Part shown: positions 7,365 to 16,548 of the stretch, one piece after another
How positions within the stretch are numbered: position 1 is the first letter of the stretch
How the letters are laid out: every line of letters begins with the position of its first letter
From: Massilia sp. PDC64
Lineage (GTDB): Bacteria > Pseudomonadota > Gammaproteobacteria > Burkholderiales > Burkholderiaceae_D
Assembly (NCBI RefSeq): GCF_900101265.1
Contig: NZ_FMZS01000007.1
Coordinates: 62,001 to 126,000, forward strand
Reading direction: 5' to 3'
DNA: 64,000 nt
Program-made: the position numbers and the translations under genes
Notes under the pieces: generated by a model
What the model was told of the DNA's origin: nothing
Seen by the model: only the letters and a program-made list of their open reading frames with translations
Database searches by the model: none

Positions 7365-10349
7365 ATGCGTACACCACTGCAACGCACCCTCATCAACCTG
7401 GCCGTCGCCAGCGCCTGCGGCATGCTCGGCGCCGCTCACGCCCAGCAGGCCGAACCGGCACAACAACCCGCAACCGATGCGCAGGCGGCCCAGGCGCCCG
7501 AAGCGGCGCCTGAAGCCACGCCCGCCGTGCCGGAAGCGAACGTCGTGCGCATTTCCGGCTCGCGCATCGCGGCCCGCGGCTTTACCCAGCCGACGCCGAC
7601 GACGAGCCTGTCCAGCGCCGACCTGGAAAAGGCCGCCAAGCCGAACCTGTTCAACACGCTGGCCGAACTGCCGGCGCTGCAGGGCAGCACGGGCCGCACG
7701 ACGAGCACCAACAGCACGTCGAGCGGCATCCAGGGCCTCTCCTCGCTGAGCCTGCGCGGCCTCGGCACCATCCGGACCCTGACCCTGCTCGACGGCCAGC
7801 GCGTCGTCGGCGCCAACGTCACCGGTGTCACGGACGTCAGCCAGTTTCCGCAACTGCTGGTGAAACGCGTGGACGTCGTCACGGGCGGCGCATCGGCGTC
7901 GTACGGTTCCGATGCGGTGGGCGGTGTCGTCAACTTCATCACCGACAAGAAATTCACGGGTTTCAAAGCGAACGTCGAGGGCGGCCAGACGAAATACCAC
8001 GACGACAAGAGCGGCACCCTGCAAGCCGCGTGGGGCAAGGGCTTCATGAACGACCGCCTGCACGCGACCGTCAGCGGCGAGTTCAGCAAGGAAAACGGCA
8101 TCGATTCGCCGGGCTTCGGCGAAGTGGGCGCCGGCGGCCGCACGTGGTACCGCAACACCGTGTTCCAGCGCCGTCCGCTGTCGCAGACGAATGACGGCAA
8201 GCCGGAATACATGGTCATCGACCACGCCCAGCAATACCAGTATTCGAAATACGGCCTGATCACGAACGGCCCGCTGCAGGGCACCGCGTTCGGCGATGGC
8301 GGCGTGCCGTACAAGTTCAACTACGGCTCGAACGGCGTGCCGACGGGCACCGGCCAGGTCACGAACTGCGTGAACCCGTTCTGCGTGGGCGGCGATCTCT
8401 CGGGCAGCGTCGGCGCGGGCACGAACCTCGCGATGAACTTCAAGCGGCAAGTCGCCTACACGCGCCTGTCGTGGGACCTCGACGCGGATAACGAGATCTA
8501 TTTCACCGCCAACTATGCGCAGGTGAAATCGCACTTCTCGCCGAACCCGGGCGCGGCCAAGCAGGCCAACCTGACGATCCAGTGCGACAACCCGTTCCTG
8601 CCGGCGTCGATCGCGGCCGCCTGCGCGGCCAACAACATCAAGAGCTTCCAGTACGGCACGGCGAACGCGATCTTCCCGGCCAACATCAACGTGCACCCGA
8701 CGCGCACGCAGCGCCGCTTCGTCGTCGGTGGCGACGGCAAGTTCAACCTGTTCGGCAAGGAATGGTCGTACGACGCGTATGCGGAACACGGCGAGAACAC
8801 GACGAACATCAACGTCCACGACATCACGCTGAACACGCGCTACAACAACGCGATCGATGCCGTGCGCGATCCGGCGACCGGCAGGATCGTGTGCCGCAAC
8901 GCCGTCGCGGCCGCCAACGGTTGCGTGCCGCTGAACATCATCGGCAACAACCCCGTCGATCCGGCCGCCTGGGCCTATATCGCGCCGGCCGCCGGCCCGA
9001 TCCAGCGCACGAACCAGAGCCAGGACGTGGCCAGCGCCAACTTCAACGGCGAGATCTGGGAAGGCTGGGCCGGTCCGCTGTCGATGGCGACGGGTGCCGA
9101 ATGGCGCCGCGAGAAATACGACGTGCACGGCGACCCGTACGGCGCCGGTGTCTCGCCCGACTCGATCTCCGCATCCGCCTATCCGGCCGACCCGACCCTC
9201 AACAGCACGGTCGGCAACAACTGGTACGCCGGTAACTATCACAACGGCGCGGGCGCGTACAACGTGCGCGAGGCGTACGTCGAGCTGAACCTGCCCGTGC
9301 TGAAGTCGGACACGTGGGGCGAAGCGAACCTGAACCTCGCCGACCGCCAGACCAAGTACAGCACGGCCGGCAGCGTCAGCAGCTGGAAGATCGGCGCGAC
9401 GTGGAAGACGGGCATCGACGGCCTGCGCTTCCGCGCCGTCAGCTCGAAGGACGTGCGCGCACCGAACCTGTCCGAACTGTTCGCGGCGCCGGTCGTCGTC
9501 AACAACCAGGTGCAGTACCAGGGCAACACGGTCAGCGTGCAGCAGCGCACCGTCGGCAACACGAAGCTCCGTCCGGAAATCGCGCGCAACAACTCGTTCG
9601 GCATCGTGCTGAGCCAGCCGAGCTGGGCCCCGGGCTTCTCGACGTCGGTCGACTACTACGACATCAAGGTCAACGACGTGATCTCCACGCTGTCGATCCA
9701 GCAGGAAGTCGACCTGTGCGTGGCCGGCAACCAGGAAATCTGCCAGGCCATGGTGTTGAACAGCCCGGGCAACAACTACGTCACCGTGCAGAACTTCAAC
9801 CTCGCGTCGCTGCATTTGAAAGGCTTCGACATCGAGTCCGCGTACCGCACGAACCTCGACAAATTCAACCTGCCGGGCCGCTTCACCGTCCGTGCGCTGG
9901 CCACCCGCACGCTGCACTTCATCACGGATTCGGGCGTCGTCGGCACGATCCCGTCGGAAGGCGCGGGCGTCAACCTGGGCAACACGCCGAAGTGGAAGCT
10001 GCTCGCGACGCAAAGCTGGGATAACGACAAGTTGAGTCTCACGCTGACCGAGCGCTGGTTCAGCGACGGCAAATACAGCAACGAGTACATCGAGTGCCAG
10101 ACCAACTGCCCGGTGTCGACCCTGATCCACCCGACCATCTACAACAACAAGATGAAGGGCGCGACCTACATCGACTTCGGCGGCAGCTACAACGTGTCGA
10201 AGCAGTTGATGGTCTACTTCAAGATCGACAACCTGGCGGACCGCGATCCGGAACCGGCACCGCAGGCGAACCCGAGCTTCGCGATCAACCCGGCCCTGTA
10301 CGACGTCGTGGGACGCACCTACCGCGCCGGCCTGCGCTACAACTTCTAA
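7365..10349 (+). CDS. TonB-dependent outer-membrane receptor of the gluconate locus
   Basis: A 994-aa receptor. A signal peptide (cleavage near SAHA/QQ, about residue 26) is followed by an unusual Ala/Gln/Pro-rich linker to about residue 60. The plug domain contains VRISGSRI, SLRGLGTIRTLTLLDGQRV and the plug-end motif GGASASYGSDAVGGVVNFIT. The long beta-barrel ends in RAGLRYNF with a terminal Phe, the outer-membrane assembly signal. ATG 7365 is preferred over 7344 because GGAG precedes it. It lies between gluconokinase and GntP, so it probably imports the oligosaccharide released outside by the secreted beta-helix protein. Known SusC-like pairing with a SusD lipoprotein is absent, as usual in Proteobacteria. 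Confidence 0.9.
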   Translation: MRTPLQRTLINLAVASACGMLGAAHAQQAEPAQQPATDAQAAQAPEAAPEATPAVPEANVVRISGSRIAARGFTQPTPTTSLSSADLEKAAKPNLFNTLAELPALQGSTGRTTSTNSTSSGIQGLSSLSLRGLGTIRTLTLLDGQRVVGANVTGVTDVSQFPQLLVKRVDVVTGGASASYGSDAVGGVVNFITDKKFTGFKANVEGGQTKYHDDKSGTLQAAWGKGFMNDRLHATVSGEFSKENGIDSPGFGEVGAGGRTWYRNTVFQRRPLSQTNDGKPEYMVIDHAQQYQYSKYGLITNGPLQGTAFGDGGVPYKFNYGSNGVPTGTGQVTNCVNPFCVGGDLSGSVGAGTNLAMNFKRQVAYTRLSWDLDADNEIYFTANYAQVKSHFSPNPGAAKQANLTIQCDNPFLPASIAAACAANNIKSFQYGTANAIFPANINVHPTRTQRRFVVGGDGKFNLFGKEWSYDAYAEHGENTTNINVHDITLNTRYNNAIDAVRDPATGRIVCRNAVAAANGCVPLNIIGNNPVDPAAWAYIAPAAGPIQRTNQSQDVASANFNGEIWEGWAGPLSMATGAEWRREKYDVHGDPYGAGVSPDSISASAYPADPTLNSTVGNNWYAGNYHNGAGAYNVREAYVELNLPVLKSDTWGEANLNLADRQTKYSTAGSVSSWKIGATWKTGIDGLRFRAVSSKDVRAPNLSELFAAPVVVNNQVQYQGNTVSVQQRTVGNTKLRPEIARNNSFGIVLSQPSWAPGFSTSVDYYDIKVNDVISTLSIQQEVDLCVAGNQEICQAMVLNSPGNNYVTVQNFNLASLHLKGFDIESAYRTNLDKFNLPGRFTVRALATRTLHFITDSGVVGTIPSEGAGVNLGNTPKWKLLATQSWDNDKLSLTLTERWFSDGKYSNEYIECQTNCPVSTLIHPTIYNNKMKGATYIDFGGSYNVSKQLMVYFKIDNLADRDPEPAPQANPSFAINPALYDVVGRTYRAGLRYNF

Positions 10350-10362
10350 GCGGAGGCCGGCC

Positions 10363-11685
10363 GTGTGGAACCTGCTGTCCGTACTGCTGGCGGTCGGCCT
10401 GCTGACGGTGATGATCGCGTGGGGCAAGATCCAGCCGCTCCTCGCGTTCGTCGTCGCAGCCATCGTCGCCGCCTTGATGCTCGGGATGCCCGCCGCGAAG
10501 ATCCCGGGCGCCATCGAAAAGGGGATCGGTGACCTGCTTGGGTCCCTGGTCGTCGTGATCTGCCTGGGCGCCGTGTTCGGCAAGCTGATCGCCGACAGCG
10601 GCGCGGCCCGGCGCATCGCCATCAGCCTCGTCGACCGGCTGGGCATGGCGCGGATTCCGGTGGCGATGACCGTCACCGGCTTCGTCGTCGGCCTGCCGCT
10701 GTACTACAACGTCGGCTTCGTGCTGATGATCCCGCTGATCTTCTCGCTCGTGTACCAGTCCGGCCGCCCGGCCGTGGCACTGGGCATGCCGCTGCTGGCG
10801 GGCCTGTCGATCGCGCACGGCTTCCTGCCGCCGCACCCGTCCGCAACGGCGCTCGTCGTCGCCGTGCACGCGGACATGGGCAAGACGCTGCTGTATGGCC
10901 TCGTCGTCGCGATCCCGACCCTGATCATCGCCGGGCCGATCTTCGCCATGTCGCTGAAACACATCCGCGCCCAGCCGGCGCCGATGTTCAGCACCGCGCA
11001 GCAGGAGATCCCCGACCACGAACTGCCGGGCACCTTCAACAGCTTCGTGACGGCGCTGCTGCCCGTCGTGGTGCTGGGCGCCCTCACGCTCGTCACGCTG
11101 GTCCGCCCCGACCTGTCCAAGCCGCTCGCGTTTCTATCCAGTCCGCTCGTCGTGATGCTGCTGTCGTACTTCGTTGCGGTCGTGACGCTGGGGATCGGCC
11201 GCGGCCAGCCGTTCAAGCGCGTGACCGACAGCGCCGCGGGCGCGCTGCGCGAGATTTCTCCGATCCTGATGATCATTGCGGGCGCCGGTGGCCTCAAGCA
11301 GGTGCTGATCGATTCCGGCGTCAGCGCGGAACTGGGCGCGCAGCTCGCGCACATGCCCGTGCATCCGCTGCTGCTCGGCTGGGCCGTCGCGACCCTGATC
11401 CGCGTGTGCCTCGGCTCCGCGACGGTGGCCGGCATCACGGCGGCGGGCGTCGTCGGGCCGCTCGTGGAAAGCTCGGGCGTCGACCCGAACCTGATGGTGC
11501 TCGCCGTCGGTGCGGGGAGCCTGATGTTCAGTCACGTGAACGATTCCGGCTTCTGGATGTTCAAGGAATACTTCGGCCTGTCGCTGAAGGATACGTTCCG
11601 CTCGTGGACGATGATGGAGACCCTCGTCGGCGTGTTCGGACTGCTGTTCGTGATGTTGTTGTCGCTGTTCGTCACTCAAGGATAA
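10363..11685 (+). CDS. gntP: GntP family gluconate:H+ symporter
   Basis: A 440-aa inner-membrane permease with 12 or more hydrophobic segments. It carries GntP-family hallmarks: GLPLYYNVGFVLMIPLIFSL, HGFLPPHPSATALV (about residue 150), and the C-terminal GAGSLMFSHVNDSGFWMFKE block. It would bring gluconate from periplasm to cytoplasm for the kinase two genes upstream. GTG 10363 has GGAGG ten bases upstream and lies 13 bp after the TonB receptor stop, consistent with one transcript. Substrate could be another aldonate (galactonate, ketogluconate), but the kinase partner favours gluconate. Confidence 0.93.
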   Translation: MWNLLSVLLAVGLLTVMIAWGKIQPLLAFVVAAIVAALMLGMPAAKIPGAIEKGIGDLLGSLVVVICLGAVFGKLIADSGAARRIAISLVDRLGMARIPVAMTVTGFVVGLPLYYNVGFVLMIPLIFSLVYQSGRPAVALGMPLLAGLSIAHGFLPPHPSATALVVAVHADMGKTLLYGLVVAIPTLIIAGPIFAMSLKHIRAQPAPMFSTAQQEIPDHELPGTFNSFVTALLPVVVLGALTLVTLVRPDLSKPLAFLSSPLVVMLLSYFVAVVTLGIGRGQPFKRVTDSAAGALREISPILMIIAGAGGLKQVLIDSGVSAELGAQLAHMPVHPLLLGWAVATLIRVCLGSATVAGITAAGVVGPLVESSGVDPNLMVLAVGAGSLMFSHVNDSGFWMFKEYFGLSLKDTFRSWTMMETLVGVFGLLFVMLLSLFVTQG

Positions 11686-11691
11686 CTATAA

Positions 11692-14600
11692 ATGAAGACT
11701 ACGCTTTCAACGATTCCTGCCGCATTGGCCCTTGCCTTCGTGCTTGCCGCTCCCGCTTCTGCCGCTTCCGTATCCGCTTTCCAGACCATGCCCGAGGACC
11801 CGCGCGCCGTCGTCGTGCACGCGAAGGGCGACGGCAAAACGGACGACACGGCCGCCATCCAGCAGGCCATCGACGCCGCCGCCAACAAGGGCGAAGGCGG
11901 CGTCGTGTTCCTGCCGTCCGGCCGCTACCGCATCACGAAGAGCATCCTGATCCCGCTCGCCGTGCGCGTGTACGGCGTGGGCGCGACGCGTCCCGTGTTC
12001 GTGCTGGCGCCGAAGACGCCGGGCTTCCAGCAAGGCGTCGCCAACATGGTGATCTTCACGGGTGGCGACCAGTACACGGTGGGCAAGGTGCCGATGCCCG
12101 TCGCGGGCGCCGTCGGCGCGGACAAGGACGTGCGCGACGCGAACTCCGCCACGTTCTATTCCGTGCTGTCGAACGTCGACTTCGAGATCGGCGACGGCAA
12201 CCCGGCCGCCACCGGCGTGCGCATGCACACGGCGCAGCACTCGAACCTGTCGCACATCGATTTTCATATCGGCAGCGGCCTCGCGGGCGTCTACCACGTC
12301 GGTAACATCGCGTACGACCTGAAATTCCACGGCGGCCGCTACGGCATCCTGGCCGAAAAGACGTCGCCCGCGTGGCAGTTCACGCTCGTCGACGCGACGT
12401 TCGACGGCCAGCGCGACGCCGCCATCCGCGAGCACGAAGCGGGCCTCACGCTGGACAATGTCGACATTCGCGACACCCCGGTCGGCATCGACATCGACCG
12501 CGGCTACGGCGACTGGCTGTATGCGAAGAACGTCCGCTTCGAGAACGTGGCGAAGGCCGCCGTCGTCATCAGCAACGAAGACAATGTCTACACGCAGATC
12601 GCGTTCGACCACGCCAGCGCGAAGAACGTCCCGACCTTTGCGAAGTTCCGCGACAGCGGCAAGACGCTCGCGGGCGCCGGCCGCGCGTACGAGGTCACGG
12701 AACTCAACTACGGCATGAAGCTCGACCAGCTGGGCGCGCCGGGCCGCTTCACGACCAACTACAAGACGGGCCCCATCAGCAAGGCGACACCGCAGCGCGT
12801 GCTGAAAGCGCTGCCGCCGTCGAAGGAATGGGCCAACGTGCAGAAACTCGGCGCGAAGGGCGACGGCCGCGCGGACGACACGGCCGCCATCCAGAAAGCC
12901 ATCGACAGCAACCGCGTCGTGTATCTGCCGCAGGGCTTCTACATGGTCAACGACACGATCCGCATGAAGCCGGACACGGTGATCGTCGGCCTGCATCCGG
13001 GCCTCACGCAGCTCGTGCTGCCGAACGGCTCCCCGCTGTTCCAGGGCGTCGACACGCCGAAGGCGCTGCTGGAAAGCGCGCGCGGCGGCGCCGGCATCGT
13101 GTCCGGCATCGGCCTCGCGACGGGTGAAGTCAACAACCGCGCCGTCGCCCTGCTGTGGCGCGCGGGCGAGCACTCCCTCGTCGACGACGTGCGCATCCAG
13201 GGTGGCCACGGCACGCGCCTGTACGACGGCACGCGCGCCGATCCGTACAAGAAGACGCCGAACTGGGACACGACCTTGTGGTGGGACCGCCAGTACCCGA
13301 GCGTCTGGGTGACGGACGGCGGTGGCGGCACGTTCACGGGCATCTGGTCGCCGAGCGGCTATGCGCAGGCGGGCTTCTACGTGACGAACACGAAGACGCC
13401 GGGCCGCGTGTACGAACTCTCGGCCGAGCACCACATCCGCAACGAGATCGTGCTGGACGGCGTGGAAAACTGGTCGTTCTACGCACCGCAGACGGAAGAG
13501 GAAGTCCGCGACGGCATGGATTCCGTGTCGCTCGACATCCGGAATTCGAAAAACATCCTGATCGCGAACTACCACGGCTACCGCGTCACCCGCTCCATCA
13601 AGCCGGCGGTGACGGCCGTGCGTATCGCGAATTCCAGCGGCATCCGCTTCCGTAACGTGCACGTGAACGGCGAGAGCGGCTTCGCCACCTGCGACGAGAA
13701 CGGCTGCACGACGTACCTGCGCGCGTCGAAGTACCCGTACGAGAACGCCATCACCGACGTCACGCACAACATCCAGGTACGCGAGCGGGAATTTGCGATC
13801 CTCGACTACACGGGGCAGCAGACCAGCGCACCGCCGGCCTCCGGCAAGGTGGAAAAAGTCGCGGACGGCTTCTATTCGATCGCCGGCGCCGCCGTAGACG
13901 CCAACGGCAAGCTGTACTTCATCGACCGCCACTTCAAGCGCATCCACGCGTGGAGCCGCGACCGCGGCCTGGAAATCGTGCGCGACGCCCCGCTCGACCC
14001 GATTAACCTCGCCGTCGACCGCAGCGGCAACGTGATGGTCGTGTCGCACTACGGCCCGAGCGCCACCGTCTACGCGTTCAAGCCGGACGTGCCGCCGACG
14101 CCGGACGGCTACACGATGATCAAGCCGACGGCCGTCGCCGCACGTTCCGATGCGCGCGTGGCCATCCCCGTCAACTTCTGGCAGAACGGCGAGTTCCAGG
14201 ACCAGATCGATCCGAAGACCTACGAATTCACCACGCTGGCCGAGATGTTCGCGCGCGACGTGGCGAAGCCGAAGGCGCAGGAATACGTGTCGCCGGACGG
14301 CAGCCTCGTCCTGCCGGCGTGGCGCGTGACGCGCCAGGGGCCGACGGACCACATGGGCTACCGCTGGTCCGACACGCTGGACACGCACGGCTTTACCAGC
14401 GCCCGCGTCGGCGAGCGCGTGATCTTCACGAACGGATCCGAAAACCGCACGTTCAGCGGCCTCGTGGGCCGGGGCGGCGCCATCACGGACCTGAAACAGG
14501 TGGCCGACCGCGGCGGCGAAAGCGCGACCCTGGGCCCGGACGGCAACGTCTATGTCGCCAACGGGCAGGTGTTCATCTACGGCCCGGACGGCAAGGAACG

Positions 14601-14712
14601 GGGCCGCATCGACGTGCCGGAGCGCCCGCTGCAACTGATCTTCGGCGGTGCGGACAAGCGTACGCTGTTCATCCTCACGCACCACAGCCTGTACACGAGC
14701 CATGTCGACTAA
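11692..14712 (+). CDS. Secreted tandem beta-helix (pectate-lyase-3/GH55-like) protein with gluconolactonase-like C-terminus
   Basis: A 1006-aa exported protein (signal peptide to about residue 24, AAPASAAS). It has two repeats of the pectate-lyase-3 entry motif: KGDGKTDDTAAIQQAID (about residue 43) and KGDGRADDTAAIQKAID (about 387). Each begins a right-handed beta-helix of 300-plus residues. This two-helix layout is that of GH55 beta-1,3-glucanases. From about residue 718 the sequence changes to a propeller-like part (YSIAGAAVDANGKLYFIDR, INLAVDRSGNVMVVSH) resembling SMP-30/gluconolactonase. The gene starts 6 bp after gntP and overlaps the next ORF by 11 bp. I infer a secreted depolymerase acting on a glycan that yields gluconate or gluconolactone. 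Catalytic residues are not assigned, and GH55 membership is by layout only. Confidence 0.75.
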   Translation: MKTTLSTIPAALALAFVLAAPASAASVSAFQTMPEDPRAVVVHAKGDGKTDDTAAIQQAIDAAANKGEGGVVFLPSGRYRITKSILIPLAVRVYGVGATRPVFVLAPKTPGFQQGVANMVIFTGGDQYTVGKVPMPVAGAVGADKDVRDANSATFYSVLSNVDFEIGDGNPAATGVRMHTAQHSNLSHIDFHIGSGLAGVYHVGNIAYDLKFHGGRYGILAEKTSPAWQFTLVDATFDGQRDAAIREHEAGLTLDNVDIRDTPVGIDIDRGYGDWLYAKNVRFENVAKAAVVISNEDNVYTQIAFDHASAKNVPTFAKFRDSGKTLAGAGRAYEVTELNYGMKLDQLGAPGRFTTNYKTGPISKATPQRVLKALPPSKEWANVQKLGAKGDGRADDTAAIQKAIDSNRVVYLPQGFYMVNDTIRMKPDTVIVGLHPGLTQLVLPNGSPLFQGVDTPKALLESARGGAGIVSGIGLATGEVNNRAVALLWRAGEHSLVDDVRIQGGHGTRLYDGTRADPYKKTPNWDTTLWWDRQYPSVWVTDGGGGTFTGIWSPSGYAQAGFYVTNTKTPGRVYELSAEHHIRNEIVLDGVENWSFYAPQTEEEVRDGMDSVSLDIRNSKNILIANYHGYRVTRSIKPAVTAVRIANSSGIRFRNVHVNGESGFATCDENGCTTYLRASKYPYENAITDVTHNIQVREREFAILDYTGQQTSAPPASGKVEKVADGFYSIAGAAVDANGKLYFIDRHFKRIHAWSRDRGLEIVRDAPLDPINLAVDRSGNVMVVSHYGPSATVYAFKPDVPPTPDGYTMIKPTAVAARSDARVAIPVNFWQNGEFQDQIDPKTYEFTTLAEMFARDVAKPKAQEYVSPDGSLVLPAWRVTRQGPTDHMGYRWSDTLDTHGFTSARVGERVIFTNGSENRTFSGLVGRGGAITDLKQVADRGGESATLGPDGNVYVANGQVFIYGPDGKERGRIDVPERPLQLIFGGADKRTLFILTHHSLYTSHVD

Positions 14713-15595
14713 GCGCCTTTGCGTATCGATGCTGGTGGCGCTGGCCTGCGCCGGCAGCGCCCTCGCCCAGCAGGCCGTTCAGCTGTGGCCCGACGGCGCG
14801 CCCGGTTCCGAAAAGCGCCACGGCGAGCCGGAAAAGCTGACGGACGGCGCGTATGTCAGCAACGTGCACGACCCGTCGCTGACGGTGCTGCGCGCCGACC
14901 CGCGCCACGCGAACGGCGCGGCGATCGTCGTCGTGCCGGGCGGCGGACATCGCATGCTCGTGTTCCAGAACGAGGGCGTGGTGGCGGCCAGGCTGCTGAA
15001 CCGCATGGGCGTCACTGCCTTCGTCTTGAAATACCGGCTGGCGCGTGATCCGGATTCGGCCGGCTACAGCATCGAAGGCGATGGCGCGGCCGACCTGCGC
15101 CGCGCCGTGCGCTGGGTGCGCGCGCATGCGGCTGAATACGGCGTCGATCCGCAGCGCGTGGGCATCATGGGCTTCTCGGCGGGCGGCGAACTCGTGTCGC
15201 TCGTCGCCGACAATCCCGAGCCGGCACAACGCGGCAAGACGGATGCGCTGGACCGCCAGAGCGCGCGCCCGGATTTCCAGGTGCTCGTGTATCCCGGTCC
15301 GCTGGGTTCTCCCGCGAAGGCCGTGGACGGTGCGCCGCCCGCGTTCCTCGTCGCCGGCTCGCGCGACACGTGCTGCATGCCGCCCACCATCACCCTGTAC
15401 CAGCAGCTCGTGAAGGCGGGCGTGTCGGCCGAGCTGCACCTGTACGCGGACACGGACCACGCGTTCAACGTAGGACAACGCGGCGAACGCATCTCGCTGC
15501 AGCACTGGCCGGATCGGCTGGCCGACTGGCTGTCCGACGGCGGCTGGCTCGTGCCGCGCAACGGCAAGAAACCGGAAGGCGTGCCCGCACCGTGA
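14702..15595 (+). CDS. Secreted alpha/beta-hydrolase (carbohydrate acetylesterase-like)
   Basis: A 297-aa exported hydrolase: signal peptide MSTKRLCVSMLVALACAGSA, oxyanion-type VVVPGGGHRML at about residue 77, nucleophile elbow GFSAGGE with Ser159, and catalytic His in YADTDHAFNVG near the C-terminus. This pattern fits the esterase families that remove acetyl or other acyl groups from plant polysaccharides. ATG 14702 lies inside the last codons of the beta-helix gene (11-bp overlap), so translation is coupled. In context it would deacylate the glycan attacked by the beta-helix enzyme. The exact ester is unknown. Confidence 0.82.
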   Translation: MSTKRLCVSMLVALACAGSALAQQAVQLWPDGAPGSEKRHGEPEKLTDGAYVSNVHDPSLTVLRADPRHANGAAIVVVPGGGHRMLVFQNEGVVAARLLNRMGVTAFVLKYRLARDPDSAGYSIEGDGAADLRRAVRWVRAHAAEYGVDPQRVGIMGFSAGGELVSLVADNPEPAQRGKTDALDRQSARPDFQVLVYPGPLGSPAKAVDGAPPAFLVAGSRDTCCMPPTITLYQQLVKAGVSAELHLYADTDHAFNVGQRGERISLQHWPDRLADWLSDGGWLVPRNGKKPEGVPAP

Positions 15596-15605
15596 AAGGA
15601 ATCCT

Positions 15606-16370
15606 ATGAAACGTATCGCATCCGCGCTGGCCGTGGCCCTGCTGGCCACGCCGGCCGCATGGGCGGCGGACGTCCAGTACAAGCTGCTCGTGCTGGCCAT
15701 CCCCAACAAGTACCACTACGAATACATCCCCATCGCGCGCGAGAGCCTGGAAAAGCTGGCGAAGCTGCACGCGTTCGAGTTCAACTACACGAACAAGACC
15801 GAGGTGTTCGACGGCGATCTGAAGCAGTACGCGGCCGTCGTCTTCCTCAACACGCCGGGCGAAGAACTGAACCCCGCGCAGCGCGCGAACTTCGAGGCAT
15901 ACATGCGGGGCGGCGGCAATGCCGTCGTCGTGCACCGCGCCGCGATCACGCCGCCGAACGGGTGGGTGTGGTACGAGAAGCTCGTGGGCCGCTCGTTCAA
16001 GACGCACCCGATGCTGCAGACGGGCGCCGTCGACGTCGTGGATAAAACGTTCCCCGCGACGTTCGGCATCCCGCCGCGCTGGATCTGGAGCGACGAGTGG
16101 TACGAGACGACGAACCCGTACAAGGTCGTCATCCACCCCGTGCTGAACATCGACGAATCCAGTTACGACGTCACGAAGATCTGGCCCGGCCAGGTGTCGA
16201 CAGGCATGGGCAAGGACCACCCGGTGTCGTGGTACCACACGGTCGAGAAGGGCCGCGTGTTCGTCACGCTGCTCGGTCACAACGGCGACATGTACCGCGA
16301 TCCGCAGTATCTCGCGCACCTGATGGGCGGGATCTGGTGGGCGGCGACGGGCAAGGGCCAGCAGCGCTGA
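15606..16370 (+). CDS. Secreted ThuA-domain protein
   Basis: A 254-aa protein with signal peptide MKRIASALAVALLATPAAWA and a ThuA-type glutamine-amidotransferase-like fold. Visible segments are KYHYEYIPIARESLEKLAK, the strand-loop AAVVFLNTPGEELN, RGGGNAVVVHRA, and the C-terminal HPVSWYHTVEKGRVFVTLLG with GHNGDMY. ThuA-like proteins occur in sugar-utilisation loci (trehalose/disaccharide oxidation pathways), usually without a proven reaction. It follows the esterase by 10 bp with AAGGAA before the ATG, and is the last gene of the operon. A role in converting oxidised sugars is inference from company only. Confidence 0.8.
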   Translation: MKRIASALAVALLATPAAWAADVQYKLLVLAIPNKYHYEYIPIARESLEKLAKLHAFEFNYTNKTEVFDGDLKQYAAVVFLNTPGEELNPAQRANFEAYMRGGGNAVVVHRAAITPPNGWVWYEKLVGRSFKTHPMLQTGAVDVVDKTFPATFGIPPRWIWSDEWYETTNPYKVVIHPVLNIDESSYDVTKIWPGQVSTGMGKDHPVSWYHTVEKGRVFVTLLGHNGDMYRDPQYLAHLMGGIWWAATGKGQQR

Positions 16371-16371
16371 A

Positions 16372-16540
16372 AATTCGGGGTCAGAGCACATTTCGGATCA
16401 ATGGCCGGATGTACAACGCCCCTCGCCAAGGTCACCGTATCAAGCCACGTGCCTGTCCGCCTCCGAGATGGACGGGCACGTGGTCCCTCATTCAACTTAC
16501 GTTCGGGATCTTGCCCAAAAAAGGGCTCTGACCCCGAATT
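16372..16540. repeat. Short palindromic mobile-type element (REP/MITE-like) with 16-bp terminal inverted repeats
   Basis: The ends AATTCGGGGTCAGAGC (16372-16387) and GCTCTGACCCCGAATT (16525-16540) are perfect 16-bp inverted repeats. Inside, CCACGTGCCTGTCC (16445-16458) pairs with GGACGGGCACGTGG (16470-16483) apart from one wobble. It begins 1 bp after the ThuA stop and ends 8 bp before the convergent receptor stop. It has no coding capacity. From memory, GGGGTCAGAGC palindromes are dispersed in Oxalobacteraceae genomes. It may also terminate both transcripts. Confidence 0.75.
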
Positions 16541-16548
16541 GATGCCGG

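Noticed and set aside
7278..10676. A 1132-codon open frame on the minus strand opposite the TonB receptor
   Set aside because: It mirrors the plus-strand receptor. Its translation is Arg/Ala/Val/Asp-rich without any family motif, and no ribosome site precedes it. High third-position GC keeps the antisense frame open.
11707..14703. A 998-codon open frame opposite the beta-helix gene
   Set aside because: Same GC-bias mirror effect. The plus frame has signal peptide, repeated domain motifs and coupled neighbours.
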